Source: Sympetrum striolatum
Taxonomy: Eukaryota; Arthropoda; Insecta; Odonata; Libellulidae
Assembly: GCA_947579665.1 (NCBI GenBank)
Contig: CANPUZ010000032.1
Span: 806,001-870,000 of the forward strand
Direction: 5' to 3'
Length of the DNA stretch: 64,000 nt
The notes under the pieces were generated by a model. The model was not told the origin of the DNA and made no database searches. It saw nothing but the letters and a program-made list of their open reading frames with translations. How positions within the stretch are numbered: the stretch's first letter is position 1; each line of letters begins with the position of its first letter. Positions 11,833-24,560 of this stretch are shown here, piece after piece. Made by a program: the position numbers and the translations under genes.

Positions 11833-14512
11833 AATTCTTTCATGGAACTGCCAAGCCATAAAAAATAAACTTGGCGAACTTCTAGACTTCCTCCAATCCT
11901 GGGATATTGATATATGCCTGCTACAGGAAACACAATTAAAAATCCAACAAAAGCTCTTCACTCCTGAATACCATCTAATTAGGAACGATAGAAACACCCA
12001 AGGAGGAAGAGTAGCCATACTTGTAAAAAACAACATCCCCCACAACATCCTACACAGAAAAAAAATAAATATAATAGAACATGTCGGAATAAGTATCAAA
12101 TGCCAGTCCAATAACATAAACATCTATAGCATATACGTCCCGCCAAAAAGAAAATACTCATCAGATTCACTTCGACAGGAACTTGTTCATATCCTTTCTC
12201 TCCCCGGCAATAATATCTTTTCGGGAGACTGGAACTCTAAACACGAACTGTGGGGATCAATGTCCCAAAACCAAAATGGACAACTCTTAGCCAACCTCAT
12301 TCCAGGACTCAACTCTGACAACCAATTCATTATCACCCACTCTCCCACCCAACCAACTCATACTCACTGCGACAAATCGTCTGATATCCTTGACTTTTGC
12401 ATCACTAACCACATCCATCAAGCACTTTTCCCCACAGTATTATATGAATTCAATTCCGATCACTACCCAATATATTTTCAAATCGACTCCACAACTAATC
12501 CCCTTCCCCCTACATTACACACAACCACCAACTGGAATAAATTTTACGAATACATCCACAACCATATCTCGTCCATTCACCTTCTACAGGAACACTCCCC
12601 CGAGCACATTGATATGCAAGTTAAGCTTATTACAGATTTAATTAATATAGCCAAAAATAATTCCTCTAGATCATATAACAAACCTCAGCCAAAACTTAAA
12701 CTACCCCAGTCCACACTAAATCATATCAAACTCCGCAACAAGTACAGAAGACAATATCGCACCTATAGGCAACCCCTCGACAGATACCTGTATCTAGAAT
12801 ACAAGAAGCTAGTACGAAAAGACATTCAGAGCTTACGTAACAAAATCTGGCTGGATAAAATAAGTTCGTCCACATTTGAAAACAGAGAATTATGGAAAAT
12901 CTCTAAGGCACTCTCAGCCCCGACCTCCCCCTCCATTCCGCTACTTCAAAATGATATCCTCTATGATGATCCCGCTAACAAAGCAAATATATTCGCCGAT
13001 TACCTTGCCGACATAATGAAATCTCCACCCACAAATGCTATTGACATCCCTATCATCAACCAATACAAGGTAATAGACCATACCTCCCCATCCGAACCTA
13101 AACTTACCAACCCTCCGGAAATCTTAAATCACATCAAAAAACTCAAATCACGAAAGGCCCCCGGCCACGATAATATCACAAATTATATGCTAAAAGAACT
13201 CTCATCCATCCCATACTTTCTGCTTTTACTTTCTGAACTTTTTAACGCATGTCCTCTGACCTCTTATTTCCCCTCCTCCTGGAAAAAAGGACTTGTCATC
13301 TTGTTCCCTAAACCTCAAAAAGACCCTACTCTAGCCCAAAACTATCGACCAATTTCCCTCCTACCCACCCTATCAAAATTATTTGAAATCTCCATCCTAG
13401 CACGACTGAAATCATTCCTTTCAGAGCACCAAATTATTATTAACGAACAAATGGGCTTCAGAGATCGACACTCAACGAATCACCAACTGCTCCACCTAAT
13501 TGACTTCATTGCAACAGGCATAAAATTTGGGAAAAAAACCGCCCACACAGTATTTCTAGATGTTGAGAAATCTTTTGACAAAGTATGGCACGAAGGCCTC
13601 ATATGCAAGTTAATTAACATTAGCCTCCCAACCTATCTAGTCAAAATTATAAAAAAATTTTTAAACAATAGACAAATTCAAGTAAAAATACATAGTACCC
13701 TCTCTAGTACTAAAACTTTAACAGCTGGCCTACCGCAAGGCTCCACCCATAGCCCATTACTCTTTAATTGTTATATAAACGACATTCCCACCTCTCCCAG
13801 AATACAGAACCTGCTCTTCGCCGATGATACAGCCTTTCTAACGCAGTCCATTTACCCTGACACCTCATGCAATTGATTGAACTCCCACCTGCGAAAATAC
13901 CGCGAATGGTGCACCAAGTGGAAAATCACAGTCAACCCCACTAAAAGCTCCTACATGTTTTTCAACATCTTCCGCACCAAACGCACCACTATACCTATAA
14001 CTATGAATAATACTCCCATACCAATAGCAAAGAAACACAAATTCCTAGGGGTGACCCTCACCCCAACACTCAATTGGACCACACATATTAACCAAGCCAC
14101 AGCTAAAGCTACTTATAGACAAAATTAACTGCTACATCTCTTCTCCAAAAAAAACTCCCTTTCAGCAGATACTAAACTTAGGATAATCCACTCTTACATC
14201 ATCCCAATACTATTATATGCTTGTCCCATCATATTCAACACAACCAAAAGTAATCTAAAAAAACTGGAAACCACATACAATAGATTAATTAGAATAGCCA
14301 CCAATACTAATAGATTGGTTAGGCTACAAGAAATAAAAAGAATCCAAAAACTAACTACATTAAAGGATAAGGCAATTAAAATAGTCCAAAAATTTCACAA
14401 AAAACTCTCCCTAGTAAATAACCCTCTAGTTCATAGGATATGGTGCTCTGCCCCGAGGAAAAGACGGAAAAAAGACAGAATAAAAAACACAATTAACATC
14501 CTGGACCTATAA
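11822..14512 (+). pseudogene. LINE ORF2, endonuclease-reverse transcriptase
   Basis: Nicks target DNA and reverse-transcribes element RNA at the nick. The endonuclease domain (about residues 1-225) begins KILSWNCQAI and contains QET, SGDWN and SDHYP motifs. The RT domain (about 410-700) has RKAPGHDNI, LFPKPQKDPTLAQNYRPISL, FLDVEKSFDKVW, AGLPQGSTHSPLLFN and the catalytic FADDTAF. One reading frame runs from ATG 11822 to TAA 14512, broken only by TGA at 13874-13876 and TAA at 14126-14128. All catalytic motifs lie before the first stop, but the lost C-terminal part makes this copy probably inactive. About 896 codons, normal for Jockey. Confidence 0.9.
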
Positions 14513-14620
14513 CTAAGCCAAGATATAAAAAATATAAAAATAAAAAAATAAAAAATAATAAAATTAAAAAAATAATAATAATAATAAATTTAAAAAAATA
14601 AAAAAAATGGAATGTACACC

Positions 14621-17600
14621 AGCCTGCAAAAAATATGAAACGAGGGGGCATCACCAGAAAATAAATTTTAATCTAAATTTAAGTTAACTTTAGATACTAA
14701 AAATATCTTTACTAGGCCAATTTCTAGACTTCATGAGACAAAAAATACCAAAACCACTTCCGTTACTCGATTTGATTGTGAGAAACCTAATGTAAAGGGC
14801 GACACCTACTGAGACGCCACTGCGGTGGTAACGGTACTTAGACGCATAGGACAACCCCATAGGTAATGTAACATCTTTTGCCTTTCGCATTCAAATCTCT
14901 CGAGTCGGAAGATTTCTCCGCTAGAGAAACTTCTCTCATTCACCCTTGAATAAACATGCACGGGGCTAAAGAATGGGGAACGGGATTGTTTTCGGAGTTG
15001 TCCTTCCTTCGAGGAGCGTTTTTGAACGGGATGTATCTTAAACGGAGCAACCATCTGCTTTATTCTATATTTATATCCCCATTGAGCTCTCAGGTGCTGC
15101 GTGAATAAACTAGATATCCCCTGAAGTTGTGTCAGTTCAAATTGAAATATTTGTGCCACCAAGAGTTTGGTGTTAGTGATGTTAATTCGAAATCATAATT
15201 CTTGCAACCATTTGGTTTGTTTTAAATTCATGTCTCCATTGAGCACTCGAGTACTAAGTAGATAAACTAGATATTAACCTTTTGAAGGATTCTAGAATGC
15301 GTATCAAATTCTAAAACATTCACTATGCTGCCATGAGTTTGATGTTACTGATGTAAATTCGTAATCATAATTCTTGTGTGGAGTAAATCAATACGGCGTT
15401 CAGAAAAAGTTATCATAATTTAGCAATATAATGCATGTTCCGCTTCACGGGATGTTTCTTTGATTTCTTAGTTTATATTCTTATGTTTACAAAAATGACC
15501 GCCATTTTTTCAGCTAATATCCTGTTGAAGATTGAGTAACAAACAGTATTGTTGTTTTATTGTTGAGGATATCTTTAAATTCCACTGCAGTTCTTGAGGA
15601 AACATTTCCGTCAAACTTTTATCCATTAAATTTTCTTTCGGTTAAAATTTTCAGTAAATTATGATGTTTACTTAGGTAGGATTAATAAAAATACTAGCAA
15701 AGATTGTAGAGCTCAGTCATGATCGCTCAGGATTAACACCAATTGCTAATTTATGATTCTATAAGAGAAAGAACGATGTAGCTACATTAGATGGACTTGA
15801 GGATGGAGAATTTATGAAATGCATTTGTGAAAAAAAGTTTTTGAGGTTTATAATTTCATGAGTATTGGTTTCGATATCACGCTTAGATTCTGAGTTGGTA
15901 GTCAAATCGTTGGATCGAAAATCGAACGCGCTCCCTTGAAAAGCGTACTGGGCCACCAATATGGTTTTTATCCTCTCTTCTCCCTTGTCTTCTTACTTGG
16001 CCTCCCCTATGCACGTAGTGGACCCTGCCGAAAAGTGTTGTATTCGTGAATTAGTGATGGTACAAAACGTTTTGTGAAGAATTGCTAAAATAAATCAGTA
16101 CGCGTTACTTTAAAAACGTGGGGCAATTTGCAAGATGGCTTAATTTACCCAATAATTTCAGAAAGTTCTTTTACCGATGTTGGCACTGATAAAACGCCTC
16201 CTTCTTAATACGTAGGCAGTAACAAATCACTAAAATCAATCCTAGGACTACGGCTTGCTGGGTACAGATTAATTAGTATTTTGCTCTCTTTTATAATTAA
16301 ATAACGTGTCAGAAACATATTCTTGAGAATATTATTTACTTTGAAATGCATGAAAATTGAGGATAAGGTATGATTTTGTTTTATTATTACTTGTTCACCA
16401 TTAAAACATAATAATGAATTAATTTATCAGTAATAAATATAATCACATTTCACCGAACCCGGAATTAAAGCATACACTCAAAAGCACCGTAGTATAATGC
16501 TAATGCATGTGTTTCTTCTTTAAGGAAGATGGTAACAAGCATACACTCTGACACACCAATATTCATGTACGCATTAATATGAGGAATGCACAGCAATCTC
16601 GTAATAATCCTCCCACAGTTCCTCAAGGAAAATATTTCCTATGACTCTCTGTCAATCGATACACGTATGTCTGCTCTCTCGTGTTTTTCCTTCCATATAA
16701 CGACTCCTTCGACTTGGGCGCCGTCTTCATGAGTGTAATCCCATTTCACTGTGTGTGTCGAGAGGAGGCATTCGCTCATTAGCTCACAATGATGAGGATT
16801 CGGAGAGAGGTATCCGCTGACCCTCATTCGAAGGCACTAACGAAACCGACCGTTCCAAGCTGTCCAAATAAACCCCCTCAAGTGAAAATCAAATAGGCAA
16901 GAAAAGTTTGTCAGGATCTCGCTAGGCTGAGTGGCTGCATGGCAATCAATTCATGGATATTTATTATTTCTGGGAAATCCCCTAAACACCACCGCGGAGA
17001 AGAAGCTCTCCCTAGAATCATTCCATACAATTCGAAGAAGCGATCTTTTTTCATTACCTCCTACAATTCCTGTCGGTGAGATTCCTATATATGTAATTAC
17101 GAAGTGTAATATCTTCTGTCTTAACATTTCGATCTGCGATAAGGCTTGACACTGAGTTGTTGTAAAGTGAATAAACAGGACAAATATTTAGACGCAAACA
17201 AATACTCATTGCGATATTTGTACTATAAAACTATCAATCAATCAGATCAATAAATAATAATCATATAAGAGTAGTAAATGAAACAAAACCACAACTATAC
17301 AAGAACTAATTTTTACCATCTATTGTAACATAGACATGTGACGTTAAGTTAATGCAGTCAAATATTCAAGTCTATCCGTTACAATTTTTACATAAAGTCA
17401 ACATCATTGACTAACTTCTTATATCTAAAATCATCTGATCATTATGTTTTATTTCGAGTATAGAGACTCTTATTTTAAATACCCTCTAATAATATGAATT
17501 ATGAGTTATGAACAATTCCTCGAGATATCTCTAACAATCCTATCTCTGAGCCTTGCCGACAATTGTGGCAGGGGCGGGCGTATTTATTCAAGAAAAGCGA

Positions 17601-18261
17601 AGAGTTATCTCTCTAGACGAATCAATTTCAAGGGAATAAAGTGAGGTTCTCAACAGCGGGGGTAGGAAAAGATAATAACGAGGTTAGAAAACGGAAACAA
17701 GGGAAAGGATTCAATGGAAAGATGAGAATGGGATCAGCCTAATAAATTTCATCTTAAGTTGTAAATAATCACGAAAATATTTTTCAAAATATACAAATTG
17801 TAATCAAAACATATTAAACTAAAACTTACAAACCTATTTAAACCTAAACTTTACTTTAACTTGAACTTAAGTAACCTACATATACCTGATTATAATGTGA
17901 AAATTGAAATTACAAACAATATATACATACTTTAATTATATACATGAAAATTCCAAAATACTGTACAATTACATATTTTTATGGTATTCCACAAAACAAG
18001 GTCTTAAAGTCCCGGTTCATCCGGACATTCTGGGTAGTTGGTGGTCACTCTTTTATCTATACCCTTCGAATAACAAACTCTACACCTTTTTTGTTTTTTT
18101 CTATTAACTAACTTATCAGTAATGAAACCTGGAAAATGACTAGAGCTAACATTACTAACGCTAGGAGGAAGAATAACACTATCTGGTAATAAAAAGGTAA
18201 TTATCTCTGGTCTAAAATCGTACAAACTAAGTTTTTTGTACTATACCTATTATCTATTATG
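14621..18261. other. no gene recognised; contains a diverged tandem duplication
   Basis: A block at 15079-15204 is repeated with divergence at 15236-15375 (shared ccattgagc(t/a)ctc..ataaactagatat..cataattcttg), spacing about 160-170 bp. The rest is AT-rich intergenic or intronic sequence without recognisable coding content. An A-rich tract with TAA repeats marks the LINE end just before this region. Confidence 0.45.
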
Positions 18262-19083
18262 TATAGATGCTTCTCCGGATTCATTCATGTTTCCATATAT
18301 ATAGAGAGGATACTAATTCACAGGCTAAACCTCAAGTGTCATTGACTTAAAATTTTTACGACGTATTGGCCACAACGAGTAACCGCCAGAAAAAATGAGA
18401 TTTGGATCCTTACTGTCATGGATTCGATTCTAGAGGGCCCCAAAGTCTGATTTTTTCCATTTAAATGCATTGCTTTGATTTTCGGAAATTTAAAAAATAT
18501 ACTTCCCGGATAGGTAGAGAATCAAAACTCTAGGAGCCTGTATATATAGGGTCAGGATCTATCAAAAATAGTTATTTCTTTTCAGGAAAATATCCTGGGT
18601 TCGATGCTAGGACGATGCAAAAATCTGCCATTTAAAATACATTGAGGTAGTTCTTCATTATTTTTTTTGATGCAGTTATCAAATGAAAGGAAGTTCGTGC
18701 TTGGCTAGAAGATGTATGGTAAGAATTGGTTTAAGAAAAAAATTTAGATCAGACCGTACTATTCCTGGGTTCAATGTCAGCGCACATTAACATTTCTCTC
18801 ATAAGGAATATAAGGGAAAAGTAGGACGTCGTTTGAGGGAGTTGCAGCAAATATTTCTGCTTGAATTTTCACACATAGTTAGAGATGGTGATCTTCTATT
18901 GTGCTGAACAGTAAGTATCACCGGGGAGACCCGGGCTCGATGCCGGACGAATAAATTGCAGCGAATATTAAGAATATTTTCAATCCATTTTTTTTTCTTT
19001 TGAGGACTCACTCTATATGATGCCGACTTAAAATTAGTGTTGTCGATGTGCTTGCAGTATGCAAGCAACATTTTACTAGTATA
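18262..19083 (-). repeat. B-box satellite unit 1, isolated copy
   Basis: A single unit of the family that forms the array at 43.9-64 kb, about 25 kb away from it. Oriented with its B boxes forward on the + strand: spacer module atagatgcttctccggattc, head gatactaattcacaggctaaac, four B-box-like motifs (near 18420, 18598, 18766, 18930; each ggNttcgat or one base off), and terminal hairpin around 19050-19067. Strand '-' means opposite to the first units of the array. It has four subunits, whereas most array units have six, so it may be closer to the ancestral mobile form. It abuts the 3' end of the piggyBac pseudogene. Confidence 0.85.
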
Positions 19084-19129
19084 GTATAAAGCTATTGATA
19101 AGCATTAACTTGAATATGTGTATAGCTAG

Positions 19130-20394
19130 TTTTTTTACCACTTCATTGTTTTACGCTCGCATGGGTAATAAGACAGTAACTGGTCGCAGAGGTCAACACC
19201 ACCCATGAAGGCATTGTATTGAACCACTATTTCCGGTTTATTCTCTTCTGTTTGGCACCACGATAAATCGGCTACCAAACTCAGAGCTAAGGACATCACG
19301 CCTGTCTTTCCACTTGAGAACGCACACACCTTTATTATTACAGCGGTGGATCTCCTCGCCTTTACTTAACTTTTTATTCAACACTTCGGCGGGATTTCCT
19401 TTTCTGTTAGCTCTTAGAGTCCTAGTACAATATGTTTTATTGTCTAGAAGTTCTTCAGCCAGTTTAAACTATTATAAAAATTATCCATACATACAGAGTG
19501 ACCGAGTCCCCTTTTCCTCTCCAAAAGTTTATTTACAACCTTGTTTACGTGTCCATGACCACCTACCTCACTATCGGCTTTCCCAGAATATACAATAAAT
19601 TTTAGGACGAGTCCTGATGGCTCCGTGTATAGCTTCAGATCATACCTATGCCGCTTATTCTTGAGATATTGGCGGAAAATTAAGCGTCCCCTCCACAATA
19701 CCATGGACTCGTCCACACACAACTCTTTTCTCGGAGAATAAACGCCATCAACTCTCTCATGAAAATGATTGATAAAAGGCCGTATCTTATAAAGTCTGTC
19801 ATTCGGGATCGACTCTCCGTCCTCAGGGTTCCTCGCAAAATGCAAATCTTGCAGTATTCCCTGAAATCGATCCCGAGACATAAAATTGCTAAAACATTTA
19901 AGATTGAATAGCCTCCCTCTCCTCCTGTAGTCGTGTAATCTATTCAGACGAATTGTCCCCATATGGAAAAGGAGGCCGAAGAAAATTTGGACTTGCTTCA
20001 CCGTCAGCTCTTTCCACTGAGTGATCCTTGCACCCGGGGAGGAATTACGAAAGAAAATTTCCTCAGCCTGGGCGTTCGTCTCCTTCACAATAAGATTGTA
20101 AAAGGAGTGCGTGGCAAACAGATTGAAGAAGTCCTTCGGTGCCTTTCAATCTGGGGCCTGTTTTAATCCCTGAGAGCCGGCGAAAACAAAAGCCTCTGCC
20201 TGGGGTCGTTCGGCCGCCCACGAAAAATCCTCGGTAGCGGTACTGCTCTGAGGGGGTTCTGGGGATGGAATGGGAGTGGAACTGAGAAATAGTGGAGTTT
20301 CGCTTTCCTCAAAGCTTTTCCTTGATTCGGATGCACGCGCATCACTCCACTCCCAATCTGATCCCGAATCCTCGGTCAGGAAGGACTCGAGCAT
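19130..20394 (-). pseudogene. piggyBac-type transposase, decayed
   Basis: Cut-and-paste DDD transposase. From the start at 20394 an acidic, Ser/Pro-rich N-terminus (MLESFLTEDSGSDW) leads to an in-frame TGA at 20146-20148, then continues in the same frame through DFFNLFATHSFYNLIVKETN and WKELTVKQVQIFFGLLFHMG. Catalytic Asp positions are seen at CVDESMVLWRG (first), CMDNFYNS (second) and GGVDLCDQL (third). A frameshift near 19470 is followed by LDNKTYCTRTLRANRKGNP in another frame, and a second shift occurs near 19300. The sequence stops at KTMKW; the Cys-rich C-terminal domain is missing. Exon-like MSIERCGKRKDESEPVPSTS at 20546-20606 with a gtaag donor may be an upstream exon, though its frame does not join cleanly. 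Confidence 0.88.
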
Positions 20395-20606
20395 CGCTCA
20401 CCCAAATCACCAATCTCTTTCCCAGTGTCTCCTTTATGTCTCTTGGTGGAGGTACCTATAATAATCAGGGCCATCCATAATGATATAAAAACGCTAAACA
20501 GACGAGTAATTGTATAAAATATTGAAGAAATCAAGAATAACTTACCCGAAGTAGATGGAACAGGTTCACTCTCATCCTTCCTCTTTCCACACCGCTCGAT
20601 ACTCAT

Positions 20607-21244
20607 TTTTACACTAAAATAAAATTAAAACTCCACATTATTATTATTATTATCTTTGGTTTTAACACAGTAATTTGCAGTATATTATTAATGAGAATTG
20701 TTATAATTTGCATTTAATACTAAATACTCTATGCTATACTATTATCAGCTGAAATTATCATCGTCGACTCAAAACAAGAAAATAAAGTATCCCAGTAACA
20801 CACACATACATTGGTGCTAAATTATAATTAATTAAAAGTATTTGAATTCACATTTGAAAATACGGCTTGACTTAATCAATGCTAATATCCAATGCGAAAT
20901 CTCATGTTTTAGTAATTTTAAATTATTCTGCTATTAAATCGTCGAAAAAGAGGAATACTTAAGGTCATCGAAAATAGAAGTACAGTAAGCGCCATTTAAG
21001 ATGCCCATCCGCTAAAAATATCTTTATTTGTTTAAAAAAGCTCGATCATTATTAAAAAGCGCTACGGTTTCCCAAATTGTGCCGGTAAAATAAAGGGAAC
21101 TGCAAACGGTACAATATAGGCTACTCCGTCATTTTTACTTCGTCGCTTCCTTCCAAACTAACTGTTTCAGAATCACATCTACAAAAAACTTAAGCATATT
21201 TAACTATATTCATCTCATAAATATTGCAGTTCGTTTCCACTTAC
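20607..21244. other. no gene recognised
   Basis: AT-rich, with a short TTA microsatellite at about 20638-20652. No piggyBac terminal repeats or TTAA target sites could be assigned here. Confidence 0.4.
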
Positions 21245-21400
21245 CAAGATGAAGATTATCTCTGGAAGCCATGACCTTGCAGTCCATATTATACATGGAG
21301 ATATTCCTACAGTTCTGTTTCCAAGTTTCGGGCATCGCCTTAGATACCCATAAGATTTCGAGTTGGGTTTCTGGGGAAACCTCTGATAACAAGAGGCAAT
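21245..21400 (-). CDS. candidate minus-strand exon
   Basis: On the minus strand an acceptor (gggttttcttag) precedes 156 nt ending at a strong donor (gtaagt). In phase 1 it reads CLLLSEVSPETQLEILWVSK then AMPETWKQNCRNISMYNMDC and MASRDNLHL, a plausible protein segment of 51 full codons; a second frame is also open. Not recognised. It could be a host exon or a fragment of a transposon gene. Confidence 0.3.
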
Positions 21401-22535
21401 CTAAGAAAACCCTACGTTCACCCCACAGAACTGACAGAGAGAACTAATGTGGTTGACAGAGTAAGCAAGAAGGGATAGAGCATCCCTATCTCTAACTAAG
21501 ATGAAATCCAGTGAAGCATTCTAAGGGGAAGGTCAAGCTATGGAAGAAAGCGTGGGTGTTCGAAAATATAAGATGGAGTGAAAACTCGAAACACGAATCT
21601 GCCCAAACATTCCTCTCGCATTAGAGATTTATACAATAACGAAATTTACTGCTGAGAAATAGTTAATGTGTTTCAAGCAAGTACGATGAAAAGACCGCTG
21701 AGGAAGCTGGGTTTTTATTCTTTAGGGGCATAAAAAACGAGGGTCTAGTACTCTAAGACTACAACTTTTCCCTCAGATTTTTGGAAAATAATTCGTTCAA
21801 TTGGTCATATTCGCCCGAAACGCGGTCTTGCAAGAACGTAGACCGGAGCGAAAATAGAAATCAACACAGGGGATTAATGAATATAATGAACGATTTAATA
21901 ATGAGAAATAGTGAATATATTCCAAACATTCAGTACGTTGAAAAACCTACTGAAAGAGTTTTATATTCTTTGGTTGGTGAGTGAACGAGGGTAAAATATT
22001 TTAAGACAACCACATTTCCCTCGGATTTTCGGAAACCATTTCCATCAATTTATTCTATCATTGACCTTTTATTTAGTGTATCGCTCGGGGCATAAAATAC
22101 TCTTTATTGAGCTATATGATGGAAGTACGTAGGTCTCCATACTACTGAAATTTTCCCAGCAACCTGAATCCTTTATATGGTGCCGTTCATACTAAAACTC
22201 TGGTATTAATGCTGTGATGGAGGAAAACTTGTTCGACCCTTGTAAATTATTTCGCTCGTGGAATGCCCAGCGTGAGAGATGTGCTACTGGGACTGCTGTA
22301 TTGAGTTCACTGCCAAAAGTCTTAAACTGTTGCCCAAGATTAAAGGAAATCTACACGTAGTATTTTACCCTTCGGTTTTCACCCGGTTCAGTCAGCATTA
22401 GTTATGTATTTTGCTCCTTTCAGATCTATTGCTTATTTTTTAGGTCACGTCCTGCTGAATTTCGTATGAATAAATCGGCTCCCGGCTTCATTAAGGCTAT
22501 TTGGTTTTTATTAAAAACACCACTGACAGCAATGT
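21401..22535. other. no gene recognised; loose tandem duplication
   Basis: Two related blocks at about 21728-21800 and 21985-22060 share acgagggt..actctaagac / cgagggtaaaatattttaagac and ttccctc(a/g)gattttTggaaa, about 250 bp apart. Otherwise unassigned AT-rich sequence. Confidence 0.4.
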
Positions 22536-22587
22536 TAATAAAGTGAGTCAAGATATACCTTATGCTGTCAAAGAAAAATACAGACGG

Positions 22588-22630
22588 TCTTGACGAACGT
22601 TTCGCTACTGCGTGTAGCATCTTCAGAAGA
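22588..22630 (-). ncRNA. hammerhead ribozyme motif in the inverted copy
   Basis: Identical in reverse complement to 28324-28366: core CTGAAGA, stem II GCTAC/GTAGC, GAAA, cleavage triplet GTC and a 4-bp stem I (TCTT/AAGA). It lies in the inverted terminal fragment of the Penelope-like element. Confidence 0.75.
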
Positions 22631-22691
22631 AAAATCGAGACTGAAATTAACTGGAAACAGCGAGCAGAAGGAGAAAAAACAAAAGAAGTCG

Positions 22692-23045
22692 CTAAGCGAG
22701 ATCAACGAGGCTGAACAAGGATCTGTCGAAATCAGTATCAAAATTCATGAGGTGTTCGCGATTTTTATAAATAAATAAATTCTCCCAAGCGTCTAAACCT
22801 GAATTAGCAATGTGAACAAGGCTCAGATTATCTGCGTTAATGTTGTGTGCAAAGTCAAACATATGTTTTGCAACAGCCGAATTAGAAAATCTCCCAGATC
22901 TGAAGTGGGCTATGTGTTCTTTGAACCTAATAATAGTTCTTCTTTTTTTTTGGCCGATATACTTTAGATCGCAATCTGGGCAGGATATACAGTAGATGCC
23001 AGAATTATGAAGCATTTCAGTCTTGTCCTTAGTTGAACCTAGCAA
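22692..23045 (-). pseudogene. GIY-YIG endonuclease fragment (inverted copy)
   Basis: The minus strand encodes the last ~117 residues of the Penelope-like protein: GIYCISCPDCDLKYIGQKKR followed by the RFKEH and C-terminal ENLFIYK segments. It is a duplicate of the plus-strand end at 27903-28260, with a few changes (for example QTKRRS to QKKRRT). There is no reverse transcriptase in this copy. Confidence 0.85.
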
Positions 23046-23111
23046 TTTTTTAAATTAATATCGTTATAATAACATTCTTTCAGATTGTGATGTTTAAAAA
23101 TTGTGAGGAGG

Positions 23112-23208
23112 ACAATTCACTATTGAATGATTGAATGAAAAAGGTAGGTTATTGAATAATAATTTTATTAACCTACCTTTTTCATTCGATCATTCAATAG
23201 TGAATTGT
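23112..23208. repeat. palindrome at the Penelope inverted-copy junction
   Basis: Arms 23112-23151 and 23169-23208 are 40 bp each with a single mismatch, separated by 17 nt. The left arm is a reverse copy of the start of the main element, so the inverted fragment folds back exactly at the truncated 5' end of the main copy. Confidence 0.9.
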
Positions 23209-24378
23209 TTTGATTTTGTCAACAGGATTCCCAAAATTGAATTAAAAGACTCTGATCTTTTAGTTTCTTTTGATGTTTGCAGATTATTTCCCAGTGTTCC
23301 CGTTGACGATACTCTAAATATTTTACATACAGTAGAACCCCGGTAATCCGGACGAATTCTGGCACATAGGCGTCCGGATTAGCGGGGTTTCCGGATTAGC
23401 GAGGTTTTAAAAAAATAACGTAAAAAACCTTTTTTCTCAAAAATTATATTTTATAGATAATGCATGTATAATATGCATTGTATATATTACATAGTGTATT
23501 ACAACATATAAAGTGAATGAATATTATCAGCGAGCAAAAAAGTCAGTCATTTTATTTTGCGCGACCATTCTTATTTTTAAATCAGGTGCACGGTCTCTAA
23601 AATGTCTAAAGAGCATAATTTCATGTGCTTCAAAATTTTGCTTCTTGGCCCACTTTATTAATGTATTGAGTGCCGCCAAAGCCTCAGAATGAGAAATTTT
23701 GACGGAGTTCACAGGGTGGTCGTCGTCGTCATCATCATCATCTTCTGGGCCCTTATTATGACTTTCTTTCGATAAGTGATACGTTTACTTCGAAAGCCTG
23801 CCTCCGGAACGAATATCACACAAAAACGGTTTTAGGAGACCAAGTTACCTATCATTCGTTCGGAAGAACTTCTGCGATAAGTCGTTCGAACGACGTTGCC
23901 AAGTTGACCGTATTTTTGGGATTTTTGGCCGGAAGTCGTCATAGAAATCGAGGTTTAAGGTCATTTGGCGGAAGAAATTCAACTTAGTAAGACATGTGGT
24001 ATGTATGATCCATTGTAAGATTTCAACTTTAGTCGTATGCAGAGTTAATAATGTATCGTGGAATGTTTTGCGAGAATGAGATATGCTTTCGAATATGGTG
24101 TAAGTAGCCGTGAGATGATAGCATTTAATTTCTTAGCCATGATTGTGTAGCATAACGTAATAAGGTTAGTGTTGCGTTTTAATGTGTAATGTCCCTACTT
24201 AACTGTGAATTAATGTTTCATAAATTAATTTAGTGTGAAGCTATGTAGAGTTGAACGGGATTCCAAAGGATAGTCACCTTTTTGGGGTTCGATAATTTGA
24301 ACACAAGCATCCACATGTGATTGTACCTAAAAGTGAGAATTTATCTCTAATAATTATCAGCAGCACTCATTCACTCTT

Positions 24379-24560
24379 TGGTTACATCTTATTTATCTAT
24401 TCTTAGTTACTGCAGACTTTAACTATTCAATATTTGAAAGTATTTATATATTTCTGTTTTGACATGCTTCACTCTGAGGTTACATCTTACTTATCTATTC
24501 TTATAGTTACTGCTGATTTTAACTATTCAATATTTGCAAGTATTTATATATTTACTTTTG
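24379..24560 (+). repeat. tandem duplication, period about 100 bp
   Basis: The block ggttacatctta(t/c)ttatctattc..ttaactattcaatatttg.aagtatttatatattt occurs twice in a row inside the 2.1-kb element. Non-coding. Confidence 0.8.

Larger units (their letters stand above)
10080..14620 (+). mobile_element. near-full-length Jockey-type LINE
   Basis: Non-LTR retrotransposon with a 5' leader, a gag-like ORF1 (10191-11832), an ORF2 (11822-14512) overlapping ORF1 by 11 bases, and an A-rich 3' tail (about 14520-14605, including TAA repeats). ORF order, CCHC knuckles in ORF1, and AP-endonuclease followed by reverse transcriptase in ORF2 are the Jockey-clade layout. Only three inactivating changes are visible: a frameshift in an A run near 10945-10952 and two in-frame stops in ORF2. 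This suggests a young insertion. Outer borders are approximate; I could not identify the target-site duplication. Confidence 0.85.
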
